A DNA stretch of 64,000 nucleotides, from the NCBI RefSeq assembly GCF_000247695.1, contig NW_004624743.1, forward strand, positions 7,980,346 through 8,044,345. The letters are read 5' to 3'. The notes beneath the pieces are model-generated. The model did no database searches. It worked only from the letters and a program-made list of their open reading frames with translations, and was not told the DNA's origin. The translations under genes were made by a program, and so were the position numbers. This DNA comes from Heterocephalus glaber. Taxonomy: Eukaryota; Chordata; Mammalia; Rodentia; Bathyergidae. Numbering within the stretch: position 1 is the first letter of the stretch; every line of letters starts with the position of its first letter. Positions 45,641 to 57,560 of the stretch are shown here, piece after piece.

Positions 45641-47619
45641 AAATGTTTTCACGATTCTCCTCGGTGAGCCCCGGGGTCCTGCCTCTCAGAAGGGGTTGGG
45701 GCGCGCTCCCGCGGGCTGCTTTTCGCAGACCTGTGCCGGCAGCCAGGTTCCTGGCAGGTAACTACCCAGAGTGAGGAGGAGCTCCGAGACCCTGCTGAGG
45801 GGAGGTCACCTCCATCTCGATTTTGCATCCAAACTCACACCCAGCCAGGATCTCGGGGTCGGCAGGCTAACAAAAGGCAGAGTCCTCGAATCGAAACCCC
45901 ACGGTTTCTACCCAAGGGCCTTGGCCAGGAAACAGCGGGCCAGGGCGGCTGGAGAACCGCGGCCTCAGGTGCGGCTTTCCCCGGGTCCCCAGCTGTGGCC
46001 GGCAGCTCTCCGGGCCACTCTGACCTCCGTGGCCATCGAGCTGGTTCTTTTCCCGCAAACAACACCTGCTGCCAGATCCAGTACACCTGACACCAGATGT
46101 AGTCAGAAGGAAAAGAAAAGAAAAGAGAGAGCCCCGCCCTCCTTAATTCCGTTTGGGAAGAGCCGGGCCGCCAGGGCTGTTACCTGACGCCCGCCGAGCG
46201 CACACCTGGGCCCGCGCGCAGATCGGGTTCCGCGTCGGCGGCTGCGGCCTGCAGGAGCCTGGGGAGTCGCTGACCGGAGCGGGTGTGGGGTGCAGCGCTG
46301 CTCCCCGGCCGGCCGGGCGTAAGTGGGGCTGGATCGGAGGGGCCGCCGCGAAGGCGGCTCCCTCGTAACTTAAGCGCTGTCAGGCCCGTAACTTAAGCTC
46401 CGCCGGGCTCCTGGGGTCCCTCGGGCCCACTGGGGCGGGCCTCACGTGCCCCGAGCCTGCAGGCGGCCTCGCGCCGGTCCCCGCCGCCCGTGAGTGGTGC
46501 TGGCGTGGACTCGGGGCTGCGGTGGCGTGGGGTGACACGTGGACGCCGCCGGGAGGGACCTGGCCGGGCTGTCCCCTTCCCCGGAAGGCAGACAATGGCT
46601 TCATTAATCTGTCGTCATTAAAGCGACCCGAGAAAAGCCTTCCCGCTCCGAGGGGCGTCGCGCATCTTCGGCCTGCGCGGAGCAGTTTGGGCGAAGGTGT
46701 TTTAACACGCGAGATCTCGTTCCCCCAAAGGCCCAAGTGCTAGACTTTAGGGGTCACACGAGAGACCCCGTAGTGAGAGGTCAGGCCCCAAACTCCTAGG
46801 AAGCCCCCGAGCGCCTTTGCAAGCTCCCTGCTTTCCGTTAACGCAAAAGACCTTGAGCCCTCTAAACCCCTCTGCCAGAACCTGAAATAACATTTCCAAG
46901 ACCCCCCCCCCCAGCATGAGGGGCTCCCGAGGTCACCGTCCACGCACTTGGACACACGCCAAGGGAACCCGTTACGGCCACCCCAAATATCACGAATTGG
47001 GGCAGCGCTGTCGGGAAAAAGCCGAGCTTCGTTGCACGCTGTCCTACGGATTGCGTTGCGTTGAAGCCCGAGACGTGACTCAGTCTCCCCACTCGTCAAT
47101 GCTTTTTGAGATCTGGTTGAAAAATAACGTAAAATAACACCGAGACTTAAAATTTCTTAGTGGCTCTGAAAAAAAATGCACACAGAGCAAGAGGCAGGGA
47201 CCTCTCCGGACACCTCAGGCTCCCTTCGCCCCCACCCTAAAATCAGCAGGATCGATTCCTGCTCTGCCTTCACCTCGAGCAACGTCGCCATTTACATTCT
47301 CTCTTCGGCCAAGTTCAAAGACATTTGGGCATGCCCTTTGCTTCATTCCCTAAACAAATATTCTGCCCTCATGTTCGTGTGCGCCTGGGACGGTGTAGCC
47401 GGTGCCCGCTGCCCCGGAGCAAGCGTGCAGAGCCGCGCAGCCCGCCGGCCGGCGCCCGAGAACTTTGATCTTCGCAGAACTCAGCCAGCCCCACCCCACC
47501 AAAGTGAAAGCGCGGAGACACTATACCTTGCCCCGGGCACTCGGGCTCCCGTCTCCCATTTTGGACAAGCTGGAAGTGTTGGGTTTGGGGACGCTTGCCT
47601 TGGCTGGGTTTGAGTGGTC

Positions 47620-47627
47620 TATATAAG
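47620..47627 (+). promoter_or_regulatory. TATA box of a plus-strand promoter
   Basis: TATATAAG is a consensus TATA box, here within GGTCTATATAAGCCCTGC and CpG-rich flanks. A start near 47,650 would lie around GGTACTGTACC, an 11-bp near-palindrome. A downstream donor-like GAAG/GTAACC occurs at about 48,720. The transcript would run toward MEF2C, antisense to LINC00461. No open frame downstream is convincing, so a non-coding product is more likely. Confidence 0.55.
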
Positions 47628-47751
47628 CCCTGCTGCGGTACTGTACCGACGAGCGCGCCTCGGTGGACTCGGGTGCTAATTAACGCGCGCGCGGCTAATT
47701 TGAGCTCTAGGAGCGAGAGCTGCAAGTCGCGCCGCGAGCCGCGAGGGGCCA

Positions 47752-47765
47752 GTGACCTCTAGTGG
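47752..47765 (-). promoter_or_regulatory. CTCF-like motif
   Basis: On the minus strand CCACTAGAGGTCAC differs from the core CCASYAGRKGGCRS at one position. It has the same orientation as the motifs at 37,971 and 48,982. Confidence 0.45.
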
Positions 47766-48981
47766 ACGCGAGGGGATCTGCAGCGCGGGCGCGTCGACCC
47801 GGCCGCCTGGGGCAATTGAGAAAATTCCAGCCTGCGCGGCCGAGCAGCCTGCTCCGAACCCAGCGGCTGGAGGGGAGACAGGCCCCCAGTTTGACGAGGA
47901 AAGAGATGTCAGCGAGTGATGGCGAGGAAGGGCCTGAGGGCTTGCGATGCACCTGAGATCGTCACCGAAGACGGCTCACACACGCACACGGGCGTGCACA
48001 CGCGCGCACACTCGCAAGCCAGCTACGGCTCTGTAAGGCGAGCGAGGCGCCGAGAAAGGGTTTGGAGAGAGAGGTGCGGAAAAAGCAGCCCTTCAAAGCC
48101 GCAGCCAGCCAAGGGAAGGGGTCACGGTGCGCTTCCGCAGAGCTGATCAGTATCCGAAGATCTTCACTGGCTTTCAGAGATTGAAAGAAAAAAGCTTACT
48201 TGGACCAAGAGGAAAGTAAAATAAGAAATGCCTTTAAGCTCACACCCCTCAAATTGACAAGAAGACACTGCAGAAATACCAACAAGTGTAACACCAGAGG
48301 ACCCCTTCACGTAACAAAAATAAAATAAAAGGCCAGAAAGGGTAAAATGACCTATTTCTCCTCGCCCTCCATCCCATCGGTTAGGTAAACTCGCGCAGAG
48401 GTTATGTCCGAAAAGCTGGTCCTGGTGCTGGTAATTTGGACCGAGCCCCCCCCCCCATGAAGAAAGCCTTGCTGCTGAGCTTCCCGTCCCTCAGACCCCA
48501 CGGGCAGGGCGGGGACTCTGGCGGGGCCCCGTGGATCCGCACCCTGAGCCCCAGAACGCACGGATCCGCCGCCTCTGCTGAGCGATCTCCACGAAGGCCC
48601 GTCCTCTCCTATCCCTCCCCTTGGGGATTTCTTAGTTCCTTTCTTTCCTAGCACTCTTTCTCCAGGAGCAGAAGTCTGAATTTCTAGTTGCAACTAGCCA
48701 GGCACAGTGGGGTTTGAAGGTAACCTCCCTGCCTCTGCCCTTGGAGGCGCAGTGGGCGCCCCAGCCTGTGCGCAAGGGCCAGGAGGCGGATACAGGGCGC
48801 TGGGGCAGTGCCTCTTCCCCGACCCGGGACCGCGGCCTGGGCTTGGTTCGCCCCCGCAGAACGCAGAATCCGCTCCCGGAACTCGGGGGGCCCCTCGCGT
48901 CCGCCGGCGCCGCCCCGCCGTAGGAAGCGTGTCTGGGACCCTAAGTGATCCGCGGCCTTAGTGATCCCCAGTCAGGGGACA

Positions 48982-48995
48982 GTCACCTCTGGTGG
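48982..48995 (-). promoter_or_regulatory. Weaker CTCF-like motif
   Basis: On the minus strand CCACCAGAGGTGAC has two mismatches to the CTCF core. It lies 1.2 kb from the better site at 47,752 and in the same orientation. Confidence 0.3.
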
Positions 48996-51225
48996 TCAGT
49001 GCACAGTTCGGAAAAGCATAACTGGACGACGGGCGAGTCTGTACGTCAATGTTCTTTTCCCCTACTTTTTTCTCTGATTTGCACCTTCGGAGGTGGCCCA
49101 GGAGTGCTTTGCAGAGGCCAGGAAGCTGCGTTTGGGGAGAAACCTCGCACCGCAGGGCTATGGTCTTGTCTTGGAAGAGGAGTGGGTTCCAGAAGAGCGA
49201 TGGGGGTGAAGAGGGAGGTGGACTCAGGGAGAGTGAGAGATCCCGACCCCTTCCCGGGCCTCAGTGCCGGGGTTCCCAGGAAGGGGGAGATCCTCAGGCG
49301 GAAGCCGGTGGCACCCTCCGAGCCGGGCTGTCGGGTCACCCCAAGATCAAAACTCTACCCTAGCCCCAAGAGGAACCACGAGGAAAATGAACCCACAAGC
49401 CGCTGTGTTATCACGATGGCCCAAGGAGAGAGGGTCCAGGCATGTAACAGCCCCCGTCATTCAAGGCGCATCTCAACAAAACTGCAGTTTTAGTAGATAA
49501 AACCGAGTTGGAGAAACGTGAGACGCGATCTCACACGCAGTGTCCCTCACGCAGAGCGCAGTGCCGCCTTCGGAAGCGCAGACGGGGCGCCCGCGCGCTG
49601 CACAGCGCAGCGACGGGCGGGTGAGCTCCTGTCCTGGCGCCCTCTGCGCCCCGGGAGTCCCCTAAACCCCCGGGGCACGAACCCCGGCAGCTTCAGAATC
49701 GGATCGGATCGGGGTGCGGGCGTCCCCGGCGGGCCGGTCTGAGTCTCTGCCTCTCTCTCAACTTGCGTGGCCCGGTGAGGGCGGGTCACCCCGCAGCGCT
49801 CGGGGCGCACGAAGCGGACCGCGACCGCGGGCCAGGCGCCCGCACCCGAGGCCGGGCCCGGAGGTTGAGGACGAACAAACCCAGTCCCGCCTCGGTGGGG
49901 CCCTCACGGCTTGGGGACTCACAGCTGCCCCTTCACCCCGCCGCGGGAGAGGCCCGGGAGGCGCTGTGCTAGCTCGGGACTCACCAAGGGCGTCCCTGGG
50001 CCCACCGGGCCCCAGGACCCCACGCCAGGCCCGAAGGTGCTGGCATCCGCTGACTCCGAGGGAGGAGGCGGCGAGGTGTGGCCTCCCGCGGGGCCCCGCA
50101 CCCCGGCTGCCAGGCCAGGGGAGAGGTGACAGGGCTCAGTTCCCAGTCTGCACGCTACTGCAGCGTGGCACGCTGGCACAGGTCCCCTTCTCCGCACAAA
50201 TTACTGTGTCCAGGCCTCGGTGCCACCCCAGCCTCTGAAGGCCTGGTCTCCCGGGGTCCCCCCTCCTCTGTCCCGCGGGGGCCTCAAGACTCCAGAGCGG
50301 GCTTCCTGGGGTCTCCCGCTGGGATGGGATCCCCAGCCCCTCCCAAGAATTCCTTGGGAAGTCTGCGAAGGCTCCGTCCCTGGGCACAGGTGCCCCGCGC
50401 CCGCGGCCCCCCGGGTCCTGCAAAGGAGTGACGCTGGCCTCCTCTCTCCGGGCCGGGCCGGGCCGGCTGTCCGCCTTCCTTTCCCTCCGCCTCGCTAGTT
50501 GGAGTTATTGATGTTCTGTGCGGAGCGATTGAGAAAAGAAATTCGGGCGACTGAAGCCGCCGTTCCCGGTTTTAAAAACGAACCCGAGAAGCCTGGCGCT
50601 GTCTCCTCTGGTCTTTTACTCGCTTTGCTTTTCCTCAAAATGTCTGCAGAATTTTGGGGCGGGATTGGGGGCCCACTTGGACTCTGGGGCAGTCTGAAGG
50701 GGGCTTACGGCCTATTTTACCCGAGGACTCAGGCTACCTGCCCTGGCGGCGAGGATCAGGGCGCCGTGAGCCCCATCCAGGTTATGGTGCGGATTCCCCG
50801 CGCGGCACCAACAGTCTCGGGGATCGAACGGAGGAGGAACTGGGCTCCTGCTCTGAAACTTTGAACGAGGGGGAGGCTACTGAGGGCCTCACTCAGACTT
50901 AGGGAGAGGGACCCCAGCCCCGGGGCCGCTCCAGAAAGGCCCTGACCTTGTTCTGCTCCGGGGAGGACCGGGCCGGGGCGCAGGAAGAGTGAAATTCCGC
51001 CGCGCGCTTGCGAGACTCCGCCGGGAAGCCGGGGTGGGCGGGGACTGAGCGCGGGGCCCGGCCGGGGCGCCCCTCCCGGAGCCGAGGACGGGCGCAGACT
51101 CCTGGGCAGGGGCCCCGAGGACCCCGTCCTCCTCCGGAGCCGGCCCGGGTGGACAGACGGCGGCTCGGGCCCCAAAGGCTCGGCCTCAGTCTTCCCCTCC
51201 GCCGGCCGCAGGTGAACTTCAAGGA

Positions 51226-51469
51226 AATTTACTCTTTCTAGGGTGATTTCCCCTCCTGTATTTGTCCCTTCCCCCACTATTGTAAATCTTTTTCTTTTCA
51301 GGCTTAATTTTAAAGAAACACAGAAACCATGTTTGAGTCAGAATTTGTCTTCCCGTATATTTCGGTTGATGGGGAGAATTGTTTTTGCTTGGCTTAATTT
51401 CCCTTTTGTTGACTTGTAAAACCGTATCTGGGAAATATTTGGCTCATGGACTTAGTTGCCACTTAATAA
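51226..51469. other. No feature recognised
   Basis: This is an AT-rich transition out of the CpG-island domain. Confidence 0.4.
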
Positions 51470-51680
51470 TTTTAAAACACTAGGCATCGAGCTAAAGACT
51501 ATTTTCCCCACCAAGGCTCACAACAATCGTGTAAGAGTCTGCTTCGGTTTCTCTCCCTCCCACTTTTCTTTTCAAATTGAAAACTGAGGCACGGGGCTAA
51601 TGAGTTTCTCACAAGTACAGAGGTGCTGAGGGGCGGAGGCGGAGTGAGCCTGTCTGCTGGACTCTTCAGTGAAGACGTTT
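51470..51680 (-). repeat. MIR relic
   Basis: GAAAACTGAGGCACGGGGCTAA is the complement of the well-known MIR core. Left of it, AACACTAGGCATCGAGC and CTCACAACAATCG, and right of it, GGCGGAGTGAGCCTGTCTGC, follow the MIR consensus read on the minus strand. Confidence 0.75.
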
Positions 51681-53040
51681 GGTGAGCTTTTCCCCCAGCC
51701 TGTGGCTCTCTGGGCTACCCACTAAAGGAGAAAACTGTGGCTAAGAGGCACAAACAGAAGCCCTAAGTAGCTGAGATGAAGTTGGCCACCCGAGCAGAGA
51801 GCTTGAGCACAGAGCGGCGTTCGGGGCCTTCACGGGGAGACAGGGATTCTGGGTGATGCTCTCAGAGTCCCTCCTGGGTCAGCCCTGCCTGCTGTGAGAG
51901 AAACGCAGACGAACGCTTTGCCTCTTTCCTTGCCAGTTTATTTTTAAAACCCGAGGTTACAACTGTAGAAGGCCTGATGGAATGATCTGAACAGGATACT
52001 CAGATACCAGGACTGCAGATTATAAGAGTTTGTCTCTTAGAAGTTGCTGGAAACGCATCAATCATGCCAGTGCACAAAGAAAATACAGTGATAGTTTCAC
52101 AAGATTTAATTTTTTTAAAAAAACATTGCTTTACATTTTGCTAGTTCTAATGGGAAATAGTTGTACTTAAAAGGTACAGAACTAAAAAGATTCCTCCTTT
52201 GATTGTACATCATGACGTGATAACAAAGTAAAATTTTAAAAATTTCAATACGTGTGTCAAAATATGCAAAGCATTCATCTGGGAGATTGTGTACTTATTT
52301 GAATAAAGTCATTTCCAACAAAATATTTGGACTCTTTTCCTCCTTGTCTTTCTCCTTTTTCTTCTCTCAAATCCTCTTTTACCTCCTCCTCCTCTTCCTA
52401 TTTCATTCTCTTCTCTTGTCCATTTGGCCTGTGGAATCTGTCTCTGAGACATGAGAAAATGAACCTAGCTCACCTGTGGTTTTTGAAAGAAAATAGCAGG
52501 AGATATTGTCAACTGAGGAAAACATGCCAGTTTGAGTAGCATTTCCTCCAGCTGTGGGACAATAAATGCCATCCCAAAGAAAGCCTCCAATAGAAACGAT
52601 CTTCTCAGTCACACTGCGCTTACTATTAGGTTACCATCCAATTGGAAGAGGTGCTATCATAATATTAAACCCTAACATGGTAAAGCTGCCATTGTGTTGT
52701 GTTTGGCATTGCCATCGCCTTTCAAACCAAAAGGATCACAAAGTTTGTTGAGACACAGACCACAGGGAGATACCAGCACAGCACACACACAGGAAAATGT
52801 AATTTATCACAGCCCTGGGGGGAAAGTACAATTGCTATGTAGCCTCACAGATTCCACTGAAGCAAGAAAGGTACTTCCATGAAAACATACACCAGAACCA
52901 CGACTTAGGATGGCCAGAATCTTGAGCATAAAATAACTTCATCTTCATCACTTACCATGCATTGAGATTCTCTTGCTTTTGTTCTTCTTCAACAAATATA
53001 ACTCTCCTAGTTTTGTAGGACCTTATTCTTTTCTTTTCTT
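51681..53040. other. Non-coding DNA, no gene
   Basis: The sequence is unique, with a pyrimidine-rich patch at 52,330-52,420. Short frames have no resemblance to known proteins. Confidence 0.4.
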
Positions 53041-53047
53041 TCCTTTT

Positions 53048-53235
53048 CTTAGTACTAGGGATTGAACCCAAGTCCTTCACACTGAGCTGCAACCTCAAAC
53101 TTTTCCATTTTATTTTATTTTTTAAAATTTTCAACAAGTTCTTTCTAAATTGCCAAGGCTGAGCTCAAATTTGCAATCCTCCTGTTTCAGCCTCCAAGGG
53201 TGTTAGGATTATCAGCCTGTGCAATCAAGCCTTGC
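53048..53235 (-). repeat. B1-ID fusion SINE, decayed
   Basis: ACTAGGGATTGAACCCAAG (ID B-box complement) is followed by a T-rich linker and the B1 complement (CAATCCTCCTGTTTCAGCCT, GGGTGTTAGGATTATCAGCC). The insertion is on the minus strand and old. Confidence 0.8.
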
Positions 53236-54105
53236 TGAGCCTATTGTTTGCTCACCAAAATGGTGATTAGACCATTTGAGAAGAGAAATCCTGGTTAGTG
53301 TATTGATGATTGTAAGTCTTTTTTGGTGTAGATCCTAGGTCACAATTCCCCCCAACTTCTCTGTTCAGACTTGAATTCGAGTGAATAAGTTTAGAGAGAA
53401 TGTTCCTGCTTTTTCTTTCTAATTCAGTGTCTCTACACTCAATAACACTACACAGTCTCCCCTTTTCAAGGGTGAGTTGTCTTAGATGTTCAAAAACTCA
53501 GCAATGGATTTATGGAGAAAGCCCAGGAGGCAAAAACCTGGAGCCTATCACCTCTGGAGCATAAAAAGTGCTATTTTTTAAATAGCAAAGACAGATTTAA
53601 ACTTTAAACCTTTTGGAAGACAAATTTCTAACTCTTAGATATTGATTTCAAAGGAGCATTCAATTACAATATAAACTGTTGAGCTTGTTTTGGAGAGAAA
53701 ACTGTTCCCCTCCTGTGTTAAAACCATACTGATTTTCTATGACAAGGACACTTGCCTCATGGCCTGAATAATGGCTGTTTCTTATCCCTGGAATTCTTCC
53801 CTGTAAATGTGGCTGCCCTTTTCTCATTTCGTTCTCAAAAGCACCCCTAGGTGAACTAGGATCAATAGCCTACTATCCCATAGGTCATTCTCTGTCATAT
53901 CCATAGCTTAAACCCAGAATCCATAATAGTCTGAAAGAGTCTTGTTTCTATTCCTGTTTACACTTTCGATCTACCTCTATTTAGTAGAACAAACACCAAG
54001 AATTCAGGAACACTGCCGGCCTTACTCACTAGAGACACTTAGCAAGTATGGAAGTGTGTTTATTTGTAATGCTCACAGTTTTATAGAATGATATGATGAA
54101 TGTTT
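53236..54105. other. No feature recognised
   Basis: This is unique AT-rich DNA with no CpG island, repeat or frame of note. Confidence 0.4.
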
Positions 54106-54109
54106 AAAA

Positions 54110-54500
54110 TTTTAAGAATTCCCTCTCTGGTAACTCCCCCTCACCTGGAACATACTCATCCCATTGTTCTGGCCACTTTCTGAAGCAGTTCTGGAAGCTC
54201 TCTTCTGTGAGTGTCTTTAGCTTTGTCCTCTTGGCTGCCTTGCTGTCCTGAATCAATTACAAACATTTATTTTTTATGGTCATTTTGACTTTGGGGAAGA
54301 GCCAGAAGTTGCAAAGTACCAGATCCATGAATAAGGTATTCTTTTCTTTTGAGCCTGCCTTTCCATTGGATGGCACTCAGCAGCAGCATTCACTGTATTT
54401 TGGATCACACCTCATAAAGACACAAAAGGGGATTTTTGAAACTGCATCCGAAAGTGGCAAGAATGATGGGATCAATGTGGTAGAAGTGAGGGGAATTAGT
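54110..54500 (-). mobile_element. Decayed mariner-family DNA transposon remnant
   Basis: In one minus-strand frame the sequence translates to DLVLCNFWLFPKVKMTIK, close to the C-terminal DLAP(C/S)DFFLFPKLK motif of mariner transposases. In a shifted frame further on, FQNCFRKWPEQWDEYV then GEGELPE corresponds to the family's terminal F..CF..W..R....GEYFEGD block. Frameshifts and stops interrupt it. The central catalytic region appears deleted, so it is a fossil without activity. The exact subfamily is not determined. Confidence 0.6.
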
Positions 54501-55931
54501 GGCAGTGTGTCTTTCAAAACAATACACTATACATTTTTGCAATTGTAAACATTCACTCTACATTTTGATCATGACTTGTAAAGCGCCTCTGAATACTTAA
54601 TCATTAGCCAACCTCTATAATGTGCACACAGACCAACTGCCTGTTCTGGTCTGCTTTTCTAGTAACAGTGGATTTCTTTTTTTTCTTTTATAGTGGATTT
54701 CTTAACTAGAAATTAAAATGTTATGAGGGGAAGGAAGATTCAGATTGATTCAGAAATTAATGCAGAGGAGTCGCTAGTGCATACTCCATGTTCCCAGGAG
54801 ACACTTTTCTAGAAGTAAGAGGTCATACCATGCATAGATTCTTTAAAATATCAAGTATATATTAACCGTTCAATACTTGCATCTATTTATTCATTAGCAA
54901 CAAACAGCAAACAGGCCGCTCTGTTGGTGTTGTGCATAAAATGACAACCGATGTGGCTCCTTCCCTCAGGCTGAGAAGAGTGTAATGGTGGTCATCCAGT
55001 TTTTAGGCCAAACCACAGAGTTGGGGAAAATCAACTACAGCATTTTCTAGTCCTTCCTCCACTTTTTAAATGTTCCCTTCATCTTTTGTCCCCTTTGTAT
55101 GGCTGTCCTTTTTCTGCTTTTTCAGTCACTTGTGGGAAGGCGGATGGCTCGGCAGGAGGGGTGCTCAGCATACTGAAGGACCTGGATTCCATCTTTGGCA
55201 TTTGATATTTACCAGGCATCAAGTACCTCATAAACTTTCATACTAAAGTGTAAAAGTACCCAGTGTGAGATTCTTTGTTAATAATTAAAGTGTTTTATGC
55301 CAAAAAAGTTCTATAAGGAATTGCATTGAGAGATAGATTAGCAAATGGAAATATATTCTTTAAGATCATGGTAGGTAGTGGATTCACCATTGTTGTTCTC
55401 TATTTTCGTTATGAGAAATGTTTTTTTCACAGAACTGCTCTTATATTTTCTTTATTAATATCTACCTGTATTACTTTAAGGCAAAAATAAAAAATAAAGT
55501 GTAAAAGGCTTATGTTGTCTATCTCCAAGAGATATTTACATTTTATCAAATGAGAAAGCAAAGGAAAGGTTTTCTAGAGAATTTCCAAACCTGAGAGTTG
55601 AAATTAGAATTATTTTTAAAGTCAGCGTCCCTGAAATCGCATCACCTAGGAAACTGCTTAATTTGCCTATTCCTAAACATTGAGAAGTTAACACTGAGCA
55701 ACAAAAGGGACTTTCTGTAAGATTTAATTAATGAGACTCCATGGACACGTCTAAAAACTAACTGAAAGTTCCTTCAAGGCATTTAATATTTGCAAAGAGG
55801 GTATTTTCACATGGTGCTTTCATTTTCCTTCTCCTTTCCTTTTCCTCTTTTCTCCCTCCCTTTCTTTCCACCTCCTTTTCTTCTTATCTTTTTTCCTGAT
55901 CCTCCTCCTCTCCTCTGCTTTCTATCACTTT

Positions 55932-55935
<4 letters not shown>
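54501..55935. other. AT-rich non-coding DNA
   Basis: This is unique sequence with no gene. Pyrimidine-rich sequence at 55,815-55,930 leads into the TG repeat. Confidence 0.4.

Positions 55936-55974
<39 letters not shown>
55936..55974. repeat. (TG)n microsatellite
   Basis: About 39 bp of pure TG adjoin the 3' end of a minus-strand SINE, as also seen at 9.4 kb. Confidence 0.95.
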
Positions 55975-55976
<2 letters not shown>

Positions 55977-56153
55977 TATCGGGGATTAAACCCAGGGCCT
56001 TCACATTGAACTACATCTCCAGCCTGTTTCCTCATCTTTTATTGTGAGGCAGGGTCTCACTAAGTTTCCCAGGTGGTACTTGAACTTGCAATCCTCCGGC
56101 CTCTGCCTCCCAAGTATTGGGGTTGCAGGCATGTACCACCATGCTTGCCTCTT
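55975..56153 (-). repeat. B1-ID fusion SINE
   Basis: GGTATCGGGGATTAAACCCAG and CATCTCCAGCCTG are the ID complement. GAGGCAGGGTCTCACTAAG, CTTGCAATCCTCCGGCCTC and CAGGCATGTACCACCATGCT are the B1 complement. The copy is complete and fairly intact, with a (CA)n tail in element sense. Confidence 0.9.
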
Positions 56154-57201
56154 ACTTCTTCATTCTTGCTTCTACTCTCTCTGCCAGAAATCCAGAAAAT
56201 GTCAGAAAATACTATAAAGAAGAAGAGAAGGAGAGAATTTTCAAGCCTTAGCTAGCATGACCAAGCAGGAAGTAAGGACTTGTGAGGGAGTCTATTCAGT
56301 CCCTGCTCTGTTAGTCCAACTAACACCAGACAACAACAGGATGAGTGCTAAGCTTAGGCCCTTGAATTATTCATCAGTCAAAACTAAATTACTATTCAGT
56401 GGCAGGTGACACACAGGTTTTCTTGAACAATTATTGTCACTAATCATCATTTTCGGCAGCAATTTGTGTGTTCTGATTATTATCCCTTGATTTCTATGTA
56501 AATCCCTCTTGCAAAGCTGCCACCAGATGAGTTTCTTTACTGGATGTCTTTAGCTCTTGATGCATTTCTTGGCACTTTCGCACTCCTCATCTGGCACGCA
56601 CAGTCTGGTTTTCACGTTAGCATGACTACTGGCATGCCCATGAAAACATTCCTGCGTGGACCGTATTGCATTCGTAGGAGGCTACTTCTCCTCCCTCCTT
56701 TTCCCATATTGCACCCATATTTTGTAGATCGATTGTCCAAACATTGACTCTCACATTTTCCCCTTTTTGATCTTGGTCATGCACCACATTCAACAATTCA
56801 ACCACTTTTGACGGTTGTCCATGTCTCCTCACAAGGGATGAAACCGATAAGGCTCTGCCTGATGTGTCACCTTGAATAAGTACATCTGCCACCTGGACCT
56901 CCTCTTCCCCTCTTGTAGAACACCTTGAATATTTTCCTGCTAAACTTTTATTGCAGTGATGTGAGTTCTACAACTTAGCTACTTGAAGAAACTAGCACGC
57001 TTCGTAACATTTATTTCCTACTTCCAGCTAGTGTTTAAATGGACTTCACCAGGAATTCTTTTGTTTTTTCACCAGGAATCCTTGAGATTAGCTAGTTACA
57101 GAAAGCATGTGTCCTGTGGCTTTTGAGGAAATGATGCAGGAGCTTTGAGATTTTCTCATAATTTTACTGGCTCGAAATAACCCAGCCCTAATGTAAGGTA
57201 C
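56154..57201. other. Non-coding DNA, no feature recognised
   Basis: This is unique sequence. An 88-codon minus frame (56,626-56,892) is the longest open frame and matches no family I know. Confidence 0.4.
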
Positions 57202-57211
57202 TGCCTAAAAT

Positions 57212-57302
57212 TCTTTTTTGGGGGGGGGTACCGGAGATCGAGCTCAGGTCCTTGCGCTTGCGAGGCAGGCACCGGAACCACTGAGCTAAATCCCCGGCCT
57301 AA
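57212..57302 (-). repeat. Young ID-type SINE with target-site duplication
   Basis: GGTACCGGAGATCGAGCTCA and CACTGAGCTAAATCCCCGGCC are near-consensus complements of the B and A boxes. The 10-bp flanks TGCCTAAAAT (57,202-57,211 and 57,303-57,312) are an exact target-site duplication. It is among the least decayed copies in the window. Confidence 0.95.
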
Positions 57303-57404
57303 TGCCTAAAATGCTTACCTCTAGATGAAGCATCGAGAGGACCAGGTGTCCCCGTGTTTACTGGTAAAGTGTTGCAGAGTCCATCCCACTCAAGTCCTGC
57401 CTTT

Positions 57405-57560
57405 CTGATTGACCAACATTGTGACCTTGTGCCAAGCTTTTCATCTCTTCCTTGTCTCAATTTGCCCTCATCTTAGAAAGGATTTAAAGGTTGTGCCTCC
57501 TCTACAAGCTTATTGTGAGAATTTACAGTGAAACTAGCGACAGATCTCTAGTAAGCCCTT
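57405..57560 (+). repeat. MIR relic
   Basis: CATTGTGACCTTGTGCCAAGC, TCTTCCTTGTCTCAATTTGCC, CTCATCTTAGAAAGGATT and TTATTGTGAGAATTTACAG follow the MIR consensus order in forward orientation. Confidence 0.75.

Larger units (their letters stand above)
45641..51225. promoter_or_regulatory. Large composite CpG-island domain
   Basis: GC-rich blocks at about 45.64-46.75, 47.40-48.15, 48.45-49.00, 49.50-50.57 and 50.90-51.21 kb are separated by short less CpG-rich gaps, giving over 5 kb of CpG-island character without a protein gene. It includes a perfect plus-strand TATA box at 47,620 and CTCF-like motifs at 47,752 and 48,982. Broad multi-island domains like this are typical of developmental loci under Polycomb control. 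Many long open frames in all phases (up to 182 codons) lack domains and are composition artefacts. Confidence 0.65.

Noticed and set aside
48945..49493. 182-codon plus frame and neighbouring 50-kb frames of up to 174 codons
   Set aside because: These are CpG-island shadows with no domains and mutually overlapping in opposite strands.
56626..56892. 88-codon minus-strand frame of normal composition
   Set aside because: No family resemblance, no splice or promoter context, and length within chance for AT-average DNA.
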